42,571 nucleotides of DNA from Phoronis australis (Eukaryota > Phoronida > Phoronidae). Below the pieces are notes generated by a model. It did no database searches and had not been told where the DNA came from. It saw nothing but the letters and a program-made list of their open reading frames with translations. Made by a program: the position numbers and the translations under genes. The stretch spans positions 16,985-59,555 of the forward strand of contig NMRA01001075.1 of the NCBI GenBank assembly GCA_002633005.1. Reading direction: 5' to 3'. Shown here one piece after another: positions 1 through 9,959 of the stretch (positions within the stretch are counted from its first letter, which is position 1; every line of letters starts with the position of its first letter).

Positions 1-309
1 TAGTAAAACATGTAATGTGAGTGTAATATTGTTCAATACAATGGCACTGATGGGACCATATTACTTGTTTTACAAAAAAGTCACCAAAACTGTTGTTTTT
101 ACAAATATAAGTTTACTAAGCTCTTTGGTGATTATTAGGTAACTTCAAACTCAAATTTCTCAAAAATGTGCAACTTTATATGTGGGAACTTTTTAGATTT
201 TGAAAACACTCTAATAAATGAATTAAAAAATACCAAAATAAAATTGCCCCCCTAAAGTACTCACAAAAACCATTTTCTAGAGGCCCTACAAAATCTGGCC
301 CACCGACTA
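1..309 (+). repeat. Repeat R1, copy 1 (cut by window edge)
   Basis: It is a direct match to 12019-12327, the right end of the intron 4 element. It ends about 32 nt from the exon 12 donor (341-345) in the direction of transcription. Another copy of the element probably occupies the intron that starts here. Confidence 0.85.
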
Positions 310-345
310 TATGTGAGAAGGATTGACTTTGAAACTCAAGCTCAC

Positions 346-456
346 CACTTCGCACGTTGAAACGTCCTCAACTTGCTTGATACATGTAAAAGTAGAACTA
401 TCCAAGGACGTATAGATCTCTAGCGATTTCACAAACTGAAGAGAGTCCTTACGACC
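346..456 (-). CDS. Exon 12: F5/8 type C domain, second part
   Basis: The acceptor is TCCCAG|GG and the donor is GAAGTG|GTGAGC; 111 nt, 0-0 phase. It is short and was found by looking for the strand after IATK: GRKDSLQFVKSLEIYTSLD continues the canonical 'GR.....V.sy.v.yS.D' stretch. About 45 residues of the domain are still missing and should be in an exon to the left of the window. The donor could instead be three bases earlier (GAA|GTGGTG). Confidence 0.8.
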
Positions 457-1430
457 CTGGGAAAAATGAAATCAAATCAAATGAGATACAAGCAGAGCAA
501 TAACAAATACTTCTGATACTCCGTTTGCAGGTCTCTAAAATCGGGGGAATGTTATTTCTTGAACAAATGGTACAATGTACCTCGACGGTACTTGCGCCTA
601 CATGTGAACATAAACTTCACTTATTCTAGATCATCTTTGCTCTACGGAAGAAGTTAGTAAAACACCTTGCGCAATAGCAGGAGGTAGTGTTAAGCATTCA
701 GGTTGCTCCAAGATGAAGTTGGAAAGGACACGCAAAAGGGGACAAACCAAGGCAAATTCCTCCACAGCAACTTCGGTACAATATCATGCAGGGATTTGAA
801 AACAGTTAAAATAGTAGATACCGGTGCCCTTAAGTCGTGAATATACATTTAAGCAGAAAAAGCAGCTGATTGTCATACTACACAATTTCCGTCAGCAACT
901 GCTCATGTAATGGCATGGACATATATCAGCCTTCACAAATATACTGTACGTGTTTTGCCAATCTTAAACCTTGTTTGTCTCCGTAAGCAGAATTTGGAAA
1001 CGGTCCCTGATATCACCGGCCATTTTGAATGAGGATCTAAAGTCGTGACACTTTCGTTTAGACAGAAATGCACGACGTAAGCCCATACAAATCACCTACA
1101 GAGCTGACAGTTACTTTAGACGACATGAAAACGCACTGCATTGTTTATTAATTTTATGTGTGTTGCTCACAACTTCGATGTGTACAGACGTTTTCGATGA
1201 GGTTATTTATGTAACAGGCTAAGAACCCAGCATCAATTATTTCTCTGTACTTCATTGCTTTGGCTTACAAAATTATATTAATAAACTTGCCAATGATAGT
1301 AGCTCATATCTGTTAGTCTAATAACAAGCTAGAATCACGATGTGTCATCCAAAAAATTGTCAGCACTAATGAATGGGATTGTCCATCATAAAGATAACAT
1401 TTGGAAATTCCCGTATTCAAAATACAATAC
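457..1430 (-). other. Intron 11 (974 nt)
   Basis: No feature was recognised. Confidence 0.75.
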
Positions 1431-1624
1431 CTTAGTAGCAATCAGAGTTATAACGAAGTCCACATTCAGGTCAACTTGAACATAGTCGTTTGATTCTTTG
1501 TTGGTACGTGTACACCATGCCCGGTCACTGTCCATGCGCAGTTTTGTCACGGGACAATGGTCGTGCGCAGATGATCCTGAAAAGGCATCATCCGGCAAGT
1601 CGTTCACAGTCAGCGCCCCATCAT
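1431..1624 (-). CDS. Exon 11: F5/8 type C (discoidin) domain, first part
   Basis: The acceptor is GAACAG|AT (phase 1) and the donor is AAG|GTATTG (phase 0); 194 nt. Motifs: DGALTVNDLPDDAFSGSS, then RMDSDRAWC, DYVQVDL and ITLIATK. These match the discoidin start (D..f.aSs), the 'R...aWc' strand, the 'W-lqVDLg' strand and the 'vtgiatqGr' strand. F5/8C domains bind lipids, glycans or collagen through loop spikes. Confidence 0.88.
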
Positions 1625-3047
1625 CTGTTCGAAAGATTGTTAGAATGAAGAATTACGTAACAACGAAGCAGGACTAAAAATAAATACTGCAGGTTAGTTC
1701 ATAAAGTTTATGACTTAGCCAAAAAACACCAAAACAAGGTGAACGCAATTTTTGCTTAATTTGTACTTCTCAGCATAGGGGAACTCGTACGCTCACACTA
1801 TTATTTTGCACGCAAGTGAACGGGAATGCGTGCATTTTAAGCGTCATAGTTTCAAGCAAAGGTTTCGGCACGAAAAAGGCATGATGGCATCGTCCCAGGT
1901 TTAAGCGAGCTAGTCGTTATTCATGGGCTTGGCCGAATGTGCATAGGATGAGATAAATGCTGCCGTAACAAGGCCTGTGTTAAGCGTGAGAGTTTAAAAG
2001 TCAAAAAACGAACAATAAATACTGCAAACTACCAACATAACTATTTTTTAAATTGGTGCCGAAGCTTTGCCATCGTGAAAACAATAGACAGTCACACGGA
2101 TACACACTACTTATTGGCACATGCCTTGTCATGGGTATTGCTAGCGTCTTCTATAACAAATGCGCGATGTTGACCTTAAGAAGGCCTACAAAATCCAAGT
2201 TCACATCTTGTAGTTAAGGGGGCGTTACGGGTACAACCGCGGAAACGTGAGCACACGGACTAGATAAGTATGCCTTATCCTGGAAAGTCTGTATCCAATT
2301 AATTCCATAAAATCGTTGACGTCGATGCTGATAGAAACCTGGGTTAAAGGCTAAATCTCCAAGCTAAGTCGCGATTCAAATTCAGACTCAAAACTTAACC
2401 AGTCAGGTCTCACTGTTTGCGTATATGTACAAGTCTGCATGAAACTTCCCAACAAACTGGTCAATTTTGATTCGAGTTTCGAGTACAGAAACCAGACCCC
2501 AGTCACGGGAAAAGAAAACATTAAGCAAATTGAGGGCATTGGCGTATACGGTAGGAGGAATGTTTCATTTGTTTCCCAGATTGGAAACGGATTCTAAAAT
2601 ATATGACGAGCTACGAAAAATTGACCACAGGAATCCACCGAAAGGTGATAGAAGACTGTTCCGTCATGAAAGATTATAAAATAATCGCCATTGTCTACCG
2701 CAGAGAGGCCAGGAAATCAGTATCTTAACATTTTTAGAGGAAGCCGTAAAGCGTTACGGTCATGTCCCCTTGAGAATGTAATACTTTCACACGAATGTTC
2801 TTTAGACAGATCTGTCAGCATAGGTTGAGCAGAAAAGTTTACAAATGCCTATAGTCGGAAAAAATACAACTATTCGTTGCAGAGTGGAAATCCGATAAGG
2901 TGCGAGTTAGAGAAAGAAAGGAGGCATGAGGCCTACAGTACCAATGTGCAGTGATGCAGCCACACGTTACCAAGCCAATTGCATGATATCCTTTGGGTTA
3001 CCTACAGGTATATGTAAGATCCCGTATCCACCCCTGTGATTACTTAC
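1625..3047 (-). other. Intron 10 (1.4 kb)
   Basis: Short open frames on both strands at 2351-2679 overlap each other and have no domain character. Nothing else was seen. Confidence 0.7.
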
Positions 3048-3271
3048 AAATTTGCTCTTTTTCACAAAGAATCAGTCTCGTCACATTGCAGTTATCAGAT
3101 CCTACGCTGCACGTGTTGTTTGTCGTATTCGTGCAGCCAAAGGTGGCGCAATGATCTGCGTTGACATGTTGATAGACGTCGCCAGAGACGTTCATCCAAT
3201 CATAGGCGTCCCCGGAATGTGGAAAGCTCAGCCAGTATGGTTGTATTTCTTCATTTTTAGCAATGGCGGTT
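3048..3271 (-). CDS. Exon 10: C-type lectin domain B, second half (no sugar site)
   Basis: The acceptor is GCGCAG|A and the donor is ATTT|GTAAGT; 224 nt, phase 2 to phase 1. PYWLSF takes the WIGL position; DYDW-like DAYDWMN, NADHCATFGC, NCNVT and LILCEKE follow. The EPN/QPD and WND calcium ligands are absent, so Ca2+-dependent sugar binding is unlikely. Several N-glycosylation sequons cluster here (MNVS, TNTT, NNT, CNVT). Confidence 0.88.
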
Positions 3272-4124
3272 CTGCGCACAATTCGGCAATGTATTACACA
3301 AATCAAAGTGCACCAAGGCTGTTAAACTGAAAAGTTATCCACTGGATAACGTGCACGCACCCGGGGGAGGGGGCTGGGGGGCTCGCACGAGCGCCCATTT
3401 GGCGAAGTGGGCAAAAAGGTCCGCCTCAAAAAAACAAAAAGTCCGAAAAGGTAGAAAACATAGGTCCACTAAAAAGGAAGGAACTACCGAAATTCGGCGA
3501 ATGCACAATTAATAGTACTGAACGTACCCACTTAGGTAGAAGACCCACATTTTATATAAATATTCGAGCCCCCATCTTTTAGGCCGGGTGCACGTACATG
3601 TATCGCTTGATTGTTGAACGCCACCAAGTGCATTGTTCAGTATTTCCGAAACGAAACCAATAATGCAGTATAGGCGTTACTATCCAGCGTATAACATTTA
3701 TCCAACCAAGTCCAGCGTATGAAATATGCTCAGTTATTTTTAGGCAATTACCGATGACAAAAACTGCCAGGCAGACCTATCATAAAGTGAATACACTGAA
3801 TAATACTGTGATCAACTATTCTTGAAGAAAGAGGCTTTGATTCAAGCGTACGTCACATAAGTTGCATAAGCACGTTCTGATTATTTAGTTTTCTTCGGTA
3901 ATTCAGTGTTCTATTCAATGTGCATGCAAATTCATAAATACCTGCAAAGTATAACAAAAGCATCCACATTTCATCAGCAAGCTATAGGTTCCTGATGTGT
4001 AGTGTTCACTTGTATTTATCCTTGGAACTCCAGTTTTATTCGAGGCGTACTTTTTGGAAACCCACCCTTTCAGACAATGGGAGCTATACATAGCCAAACA
4101 TTTAAGGTAAACGCCTCCACCTAC
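3272..4124 (-). other. Intron 9 (853 nt, within CTLD-B)
   Basis: No gene or domain was found. A G-rich patch occurs at about 3361-3385 (CCGGGGGAGGGGGCTGGGGGG). Confidence 0.75.
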
Positions 4125-4293
4125 CGATTTATTAACTCCTGGACATTCTGTTGTTCGCTGTAGTTATTGATGAACGCAAGGTGGCTGTTGCGCATATCAC
4201 AAAACTCTTTGGCCATTTCATGTCTGTCATATTTTGACGTAACCGCGTAGCAACCCACGTTGGCGAAAATCCATCCCGGTGGACAGCCATCGC
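4125..4293 (-). CDS. Exon 9: C-type lectin domain B, first half
   Basis: The acceptor is TACCAG|GC (phase 1) and the donor is AATCG|GTAGGT (phase 2); 169 nt. It was too short to stand out by length and was found by reading: DGCPPGWIFANVGCYAV, then EMAKEFCDMRNSHLAFINN. This is the CTLD opening (C-P-x-G-W, C-Y, A..FC......LAFI) and a close structural match to exon 5. The 344-nt intron before it (4294-4637) shows nothing else. Confidence 0.92.
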
Positions 4294-4637
4294 CTGGTAA
4301 GTGAAATTTCTATTTTAGCAGTAGTATGTCTAAAGAATACGATATATTTCACAAATGTAATTGCACGTTTTGGAGTTGTTCAAAAAAGAAACTTATTATC
4401 CAATTTATACGCAAATAACACATTCCCTAGTGGCGGATGATTAGGAGACAGCAAGCCTTGTCCCGTGAAATTGTTCCAAAAGTTTGTTGATTAAAGTCCC
4501 CATGTGGGTAACAAGGGATTTCTCAAAGGGAAATCTGACATACAGTTAAAAAACCCTGGTTTTCATAAACAAAAATTCAGGATTCCCCCTGTTAATCGCA
4601 AAAGCGCAAAAATAAGGCCTTTTGGTGGCGCACTTAC

Positions 4638-4913
4638 CTAAAATGCACTGGAATTCTAAGTGTGTGTAGCTGTCGTTTTTGGACACAGCACTAGAATGAG
4701 CATCTTTGTCCAACCAAGTGATATTGTTAAAAGTGCACGTTTGCGTTGCCGCTTGGTAATCTGCCGATTTGCACAGTGTGTCGTTATGGCATTCAATAGC
4801 GCAGTCGGCTTCACTGGATATGTTGTTTAGAGTGTACACTTCGTAGCCAGTTAGGTGTCTGTTATCTGAAGACACCAGTTGTAGTTGCAGGCCATTCGTT
4901 AAATCACACAATC
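4638..4913 (-). CDS. Exon 8: PAN/Apple domain 2
   Basis: The acceptor is TTTTCAG|GA and the donor is TTAG|GTAAGT; 1-1 phase, 276 nt. Six cysteines appear in LCDL, ADCAIEC, TLCKSADY, QTCTFNN and EFQCIL. It has the same exon length and layout as PAN1. N-glycosylation sequons occur at NNIS, HNDT and FNNIT. It sits directly before CTLD-B, as PAN1 sits before CTLD-A. Confidence 0.92.
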
Positions 4914-5214
4914 CTGAAAACAAGAACCGTCTCTACATGTAATTGAAATAGCTCTCACTCGGCGACTGCTCGAATGCTTTCAGCAACCATAGCATCGGTG
5001 GATAACAAAGTCCAAAAACTTCATGTTTCATCAGGTGTTAGCTTTGTTTTATACACTGCTAGAGAAGCAACTGCAAACGAATAACTTGTAGATTTAATGT
5101 CGAACAGCTGATCTGTCTCATTGTACATTACCACAAAAAGTAATCTATGGGGGATTAATGTCAAAAGCCACAAGTCTCGATGACCTGGAATGACGTTCTC
5201 CACTCTATTAGTAC
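4914..5214 (-). other. Intron 7 (301 nt)
   Basis: No feature was recognised. Confidence 0.8.
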
Positions 5215-5421
5215 CTGGATCGGGAATGTACTGCAGTCTTTCCAAGGATGGACATAGGCAATGTTGAACTTCTGTCTCGGCTGATCCGCTGCAAGATTGT
5301 CCGGTACTTGGCGCTGGATTGTTGCAGAGCTTTGAACGAGTTCGGTTCCCACAGGGGGTACATTGTTTCTCCCATGGACCAAAGTTTTCCGACCAGCCGC
5401 CTGGTGTCGCAACCGTGTTAG
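5215..5421 (-). CDS. Exon 7: thrombospondin type-1 repeat (TSP1)
   Basis: The acceptor is TTGTAG|CT and the donor is CCAG|GTACTA; 1-1 phase, 207 nt. The motif GGWSENFGPWEKQCTPCG gives two tryptophans followed by the first Cys pair. NRTRSKLC supplies the basic strand, then SCSGSAETEVQHCLC. Six Cys fit a TSP1 module. It is a single-exon module between CTLD-A and PAN2. TSP1 repeats bind glycosaminoglycans and matrix proteins and are often C-mannosylated on such tryptophans. Confidence 0.92.
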
Positions 5422-6250
5422 CTACAAGGAAATATTTGACGCAGTAAAACCTTAAGATCAGTCATAAGTTACAGCAAGCAATGAAAATTTCATCACAACG
5501 AAATCTGGACGAGCAGACACACGCAGATACTATTGAGGAGATGGAATTTTTGGAAAAAAATTAGGATGAGAAGGACGCAGACCTAGAAGACAAAGGGGGA
5601 AAAGAAGGACAACATTGTTCGTCGTCACTGTGTCACCGTGTAATTGAACAAGGTGACGACAAACAAACCGACGACGAAAATTGTGATGATGTAAATGAAA
5701 GTTATGACATTGATCATGGCTTTGATGATTATGGTGATGATGATGATGATGACGATGATGATGATGATGGTGATTATTGATGATTGGTGATGTCCGTGAT
5801 CGGAGCGAGGACGATGACATTAGAAACGACGACGATGACGACGGTGATGGTTATGAAAATAATGACAATAAATCTGTCTGATATACAAGTAGTGATGATG
5901 AAATGAAATATAGCGAATTAGATAACAACCCGATGAATTGACAACACCCCGGCACGGGCCAAACACAGCACACAACACAGTTTTTTTTCCAACCGGTAGG
6001 AAATTAGTCGACGACCAGCAGCCGACCAACAACGGTCTGCTGGGAGCCGTCTGCTGAATCGCCTCTGTGGTCGGCACTTGAGTCCGATTCGGATTATGCG
6101 TATTCTTGGTCGGCAATTACCATTTTATGACTTAGTGGGTAAACTTTGGCCAAACCGTACGGTGCACCATTACTAAGCAGATAAAACCAGGAGATGGGAA
6201 ACTGGGAAGGCACGTTCAATGTCAACAAGCAAATAACGTTTGACACCTAC
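5422..6250 (-). other. Intron 6 (829 nt) with a GAT microsatellite
   Basis: An impure (GAT)n tract lies at about 5720-5790 and extends as GAC/GAT-rich sequence to about 5860. The histidine-rich frames on the minus strand here are translations of this tract, not genes. Confidence 0.85.
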
Positions 6251-6492
6251 CGTCCGACTCACACAAGAAGTATGACATCTGTGAGCAGTCATGGTCCTCC
6301 CAGTTACACTCGCTTTTGCACGTGGCCACCACGCACGCATTTGTGGCATCGTTGGGCTCATTAGGTTGCCAAGGTAGATACAACGCAGTTTCCCCGTCAT
6401 CAAACTGCCAGTTTCTTCCGACAGTTGATGAGTCGAGGTCCGTTAAGCCAATCAATACGTTTTCCTTGGAAACAGAATGCAAGGTCGAAATG
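6251..6492 (-). CDS. Exon 6: C-type lectin domain A, second half (EPN motif)
   Basis: The acceptor is TTTTCAG|C and the donor is GACG|GTAGGT; 242 nt, phase 2 to phase 1. I preferred this acceptor over TTGCAG at 6509 because it restores the phase-2 join and matches the CTLD-B spacing. The translation contains VLIGLTDLDSS, NWQFDDGE, LPWQPNEPNDATNAC, CNWEDHDC and YFLCE. WIGL-like, EPN and W(N/E)D are the calcium and sugar-site landmarks of C-type lectins. EPN usually predicts mannose-type binding; WED replaces the usual WND. This domain is a good candidate for Ca2+-dependent glycan binding. Confidence 0.92.
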
Positions 6493-6686
6493 CTGAAAAT
6501 TTGAAAATCTGCAATCAATTGCACCTAAAAGGGTAAGCAACATCATGTCACTTTAAAATCCCATTTTCACTTCGAAGAGAGAATTTTTTCGGACTATCAT
6601 TTTACACATACGTTATTTCTCACACTACCTGAAATGTGTTACGACAGGACTGTTTAATAACACCTAGTACATTTTTTTGATATCAC

Positions 6687-7037
6687 ATGGGCAAATCACA
6701 AAATAGTGCAAAGGAGAAACCCATACGCCTTACATTTTATCGTCTGGAAAACGCTAAAACAAACAAACGAGCGCCAACTGAGGAATGTCGGAATTTCCGA
6801 AAAGTTGACATGGTTATTGTTGAAAAATCAATTGTCACAACTGTACGTATTCCCAATCTGAAGGAAATGCAAACAACTTCTTCAGCGGACTCAATTTCAG
6901 CGGCGAATTCCATATCCACGTTCATTGCAACGGGGAACAAACTTCATCTCAAAAAACGCGGTGAGACTGTTAAGCTGTGCTTTCTCAAGGTCTATTCAGT
7001 CCTTACGTTCGTGGAAGCCCCGCTGACTGATTTATAA
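6687..7037 (+). CDS. Small ORF of repeat R2, copy A (116 codons), unknown function
   Basis: It starts ATG and reads MGKSQNSAKEKPIRLTFYRL. Copy B at 31505-31738 starts at the equivalent ATG and reads MDESQSGTKQKSLRLKFYLL. Shared positions include SQ, K.K, RL.FY.L and, further on, FR..D.V..EKS. The first half is basic and polar; the middle is Ser-rich. No signal peptide or known domain was recognised. It may be an N-terminal piece of an element protein or a chance-open repeat. Confidence 0.3.
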   Translation: MGKSQNSAKEKPIRLTFYRLENAKTNKRAPTEECRNFRKVDMVIVEKSIVTTVRIPNLKEMQTTSSADSISAANSISTFIATGNKLHLKKRGETVKLCFLKVYSVLTFVEAPLTDL

Positions 7038-7295
7038 AAATTTGTTAGGTTGTAATTTTACAAATTCAAAGACCATTTATTAGATTCTTATTAATTGCAT
7101 ATTGACAATTCTTAAGTTTAAAATAAAACTGTTAACAAAAAGTAACTGAGTTTACTTCAGATTGCGTAAGGGTGTTTTTACAAAAATGGCGTCAAGTGGT
7201 GAAAGTTATAGACACGTCGAGTTTTGCGGCAAAAAAGATCGTTTTTACGGTTCATGTGAGAAAACAAATCCTACACTGTCTTAAGTTTATGGCAA

Positions 7296-7373
7296 GGGAA
7301 AACCTCTTGGTAATTTCGTCAAAATCACGAGGCCTACCTCGTGATTTTGACGAAATTTCCAAGAGGTTTTCCC
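7296..7373. repeat. Near-perfect hairpin, 37-bp arms, 4-nt loop
   Basis: Arms 7296-7332 and 7337-7373 are reverse complements with a single mismatch; the loop is CCTA. It sits at the distal end of repeat R2 copy A. Copy B has only one diverged version of an arm at the homologous place. Confidence 0.9.
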
Positions 7374-8934
7374 CATGTCATATACTTGAGACTCGTCTGT
7401 CAGTGATTTTTGACAATTATTATCCAATTCTCCAAGTAATGATGTTATTTCAGTGAATTTAACTTCAGCCTGAGTTGAAAGAACTCTGTAATCCGATCCC
7501 CAAATAGTAAAGTACACTTAGAAGATTTGCGCATATCTAAAATTAATCTCAAAGGCATTGAAGGAATTAAGACTCACAAACCGTAGATTAAAAAAAGTTT
7601 TATTTAAAAGTCATTAAATAAGTATAACTAGATTCATTGCTTCGAAAGGTTGTCTTTGTACTTCCTTGGTGTTTTTAATTTCAAACAGTATTGAGTAATG
7701 AATTTTTCTTCTTCAAAAGTGAAGTGTTTGCTTGACTAATTGACGTGTACGTCTTGACTGACGCACCCACGTTAAAAAAATGTGAACATGCCGTAGGTCC
7801 ACGTACAATCTCAGTGATCCACGGGAACTGAACTTCAGGCGTTGAAGTACATGTACATGTGTGTACGCTTTTATGAAGCACTCTGTATCATTTTCCTCAA
7901 CCACCAGATACTTGCCCGCCGGTAGTGTTTCAACGAGGGATTTTGAAACAGCCCCAAAGGCACTGTAGCAGTACACCACCTTTACAAAAAACTCCTTCAA
8001 AGAATGACCATGATAAAATATAGTTTTCACGATAGTGGATGACAATCAAACGAACCTTGACCTCGGACACAACACAGACGGCAGGCACGAGTTCTCTGTC
8101 TCCAGTGAATCATAGCTAAGCTGACAACTAACTAGGTTTAGTTCATCAGGAATTTCGTATTTTAACACTGTTAGATCTCAGCTACAGCTACTTGAGGCAG
8201 ATTTGCCAGGGTTATTTTTCTCTACAGATGATAACGATTATCTTATTAAGAGAAAATACAGAATAGTTGTTCTTACGTAACAATTGTTCTTCACGTAGGT
8301 AGTTGCGATATGTCAATGGCTCAACTGTAAACAGAATGATCGTGATCGTCTTCTCTCACCAAATTTTGTTGGTGACGAAAGCAGACAGAGGTTTCTCCAT
8401 TTGGAATAATTACAATGAGCAGAGGTCAACAGATAAGACACCAACAAGGACACGTGGTAGACCTTGGTCACGCATAACAAATATGACGACTAGCTTAGAT
8501 CATGAAATGTAATTGATTTTTTTTGGAGAATCAGCACAAGATGAGTACGGGGTTCAACCACCTTAAAACGCACGACATTTTGGTGCTTTATTTACACGCA
8601 TGAAAATACAATTTCTGGGTTATCTTGAAGTACTTTTCTTTGATTAACAAGGGATTTCCCTTTTCAGTCCGTGGACCAGTAGAAATTAAAGGAGAATGTC
8701 CCGGAAAAACGCCCGCATTTTGAGTTCTTTGTCACTTCCATTCAGTCGCAATCGTTTTTAGTAGCGGTTAGTAAGTAGTGTTTAAAGCTACATGATTGAA
8801 CGGAGGGTCATAATATTGGCCGTTTTACTTGACCGTTTCATGGGTAACAGTAACAATGATTGGAAATGCTGTGACCTTACCAGCCATGATTCCCAGAACA
8901 TACAAGCGACAATTTTTCAGTCTCAAAAACTTAC

Positions 8935-9115
8935 ACATTCATGACTGCCACTACAGCACTTCTCGAAGATTCGCTTTTAATGAAGGCTAAGTGAGCGTCT
9001 CTTCGTTCACAGAACGCTTTAGCGCTAGAGTAGGGTAGGGCCAGAGGAAAGCTCGCGCTGAAGATGAAACAGTTGCCGTTGGTAGCTTTGTACATGTGTG
9101 GCGGACAGGCGCCAT
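8935..9115 (-). CDS. Exon 5: C-type lectin domain A, first half
   Basis: The acceptor is AAACAG|AT (phase 1) and the donor is AATGT|GTAAGT (phase 2); 181 nt. The start GACPPHMYKATNGNCFIFS, then SSAKAFCERRDAHLAFIKSE, is the classic long-form CTLD opening: C..W/M-x-x-x-x-x-x-C-f, then A...C...ga-hLa-i.s..e. The phase-2 break falls in the helix 2 to strand region, where CTLD-B also breaks. Confidence 0.92.
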
Positions 9116-9959
9116 CTGTTTGTGAAGAAAGAATTAAAATAATACTAGATTTAAAAGTCTTTAAACACAAATCGCCATATACATGTACATGATTCATGTG
9201 TTGTGCAACTAAATCTGATAAAAATCCACTCCTGTCTACAGCACTTAGTACTTAGTACTTAGCGTGCATGTCAACCATTTTTCCAGGTAGCATTGCTATG
9301 GACTGACAAACTTTAACAAAGCGTGCAATTTGACCTTGTAGTCGTGTAGTCGATGGGCCAGATCCCATAGCGTTCATCCTTGTGAGTACCTTGGGGGGGG
9401 GGGCAACTTAGCTTTTTCTATGTGGCTAGATAATATACCTATAAATCAAATTCCAAAAAGTTCCCACGTCTGCACTTGCACATTTTTTTTAAAAAAAGTG
9501 TTTTTGTTGCACAAAATATTATGCACATTCCTGCCACTTGGTGGCGCTTTTCTATTGAATTGAGAGCCAGATTGAATTGTCTTGCTTAGTTACTTCAATA
9601 TGGCTGCGCCCTTGGAGTATGATGTCTGGATCATTCAAGGTTTATCAAACAGCACAAAATTGTGATGCCAGAACCTGAAGAAGCTTAGGGAAGCATCCTG
9701 ACGAAAGCTGATGGACTGTGGAAGTCTGTAGATCAGTAGATCAAAAGGAACTACAGGTGTCACAAACGTTTGTGCAGAAAACAGCTGCATGTCCTGGTAC
9801 AGCCTATACACAGTATACTGCTGTAGAAGACCAAGCGTCAGACCAAAAATTGAAAGGACATAGAAGGGCATAGCAACATTTCAAGACACCAGCAGTAGTA
9901 CTAATGCTGAAGCTGCTGAAAGTGATACAGATGTTACCCAAAATTTCCCAAGAAAATCA

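Larger units (their letters stand above)
6687..7380 (+). repeat. Repeat R2, copy A, with conserved small ORF
   Basis: It aligns with the reverse complement of 31020-31745 over about 0.7 kb, in blocks. The block at 6687-6950 matches the ORF part. The block around 7012-7110 matches a GGAAGCCC...ATTTGTTA...TTAGATTCT segment. The block at 7150-7375 matches a GTTTACTT...TTCATGTGAGAAAA segment. It lies antisense in intron 5. Confidence 0.8.
6493..8934 (-). other. Intron 5 (2.4 kb, within CTLD-A)
   Basis: It holds repeat R2 copy A in antisense orientation (6687-7380) and a 37-bp hairpin. A minus-strand frame at 7713-8045 (110 codons, non-ATG start) looks moderately protein-like (VVYCYSAFGAVSKSLVE) but has no domain I know and no clear splice context. 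Nothing else was recognised. Confidence 0.7.

Noticed and set aside
2351-2679. Overlapping frames on both strands in intron 10
   Set aside because: Mutually overlapping, no domain, lying between exons already joined in phase.
5530-6116. Histidine/arginine-rich open frames on the minus strand
   Set aside because: They are translations of an impure GAT/GAC microsatellite inside intron 6; no splice or domain support.
6493-6509. Alternative acceptor TTGCAG for exon 6 at 6509
   Set aside because: It would need a phase-1 donor, but exon 5 ends in phase 2 at its GTAAGT donor; the TTTTCAG acceptor restores frame and CTLD spacing.
7713-8045. 110-codon minus-strand frame in intron 5
   Set aside because: Composition looks somewhat protein-like, but adding it would break CTLD-A, whose two exons join cleanly without it. 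No recognised domain or paired splice sites.
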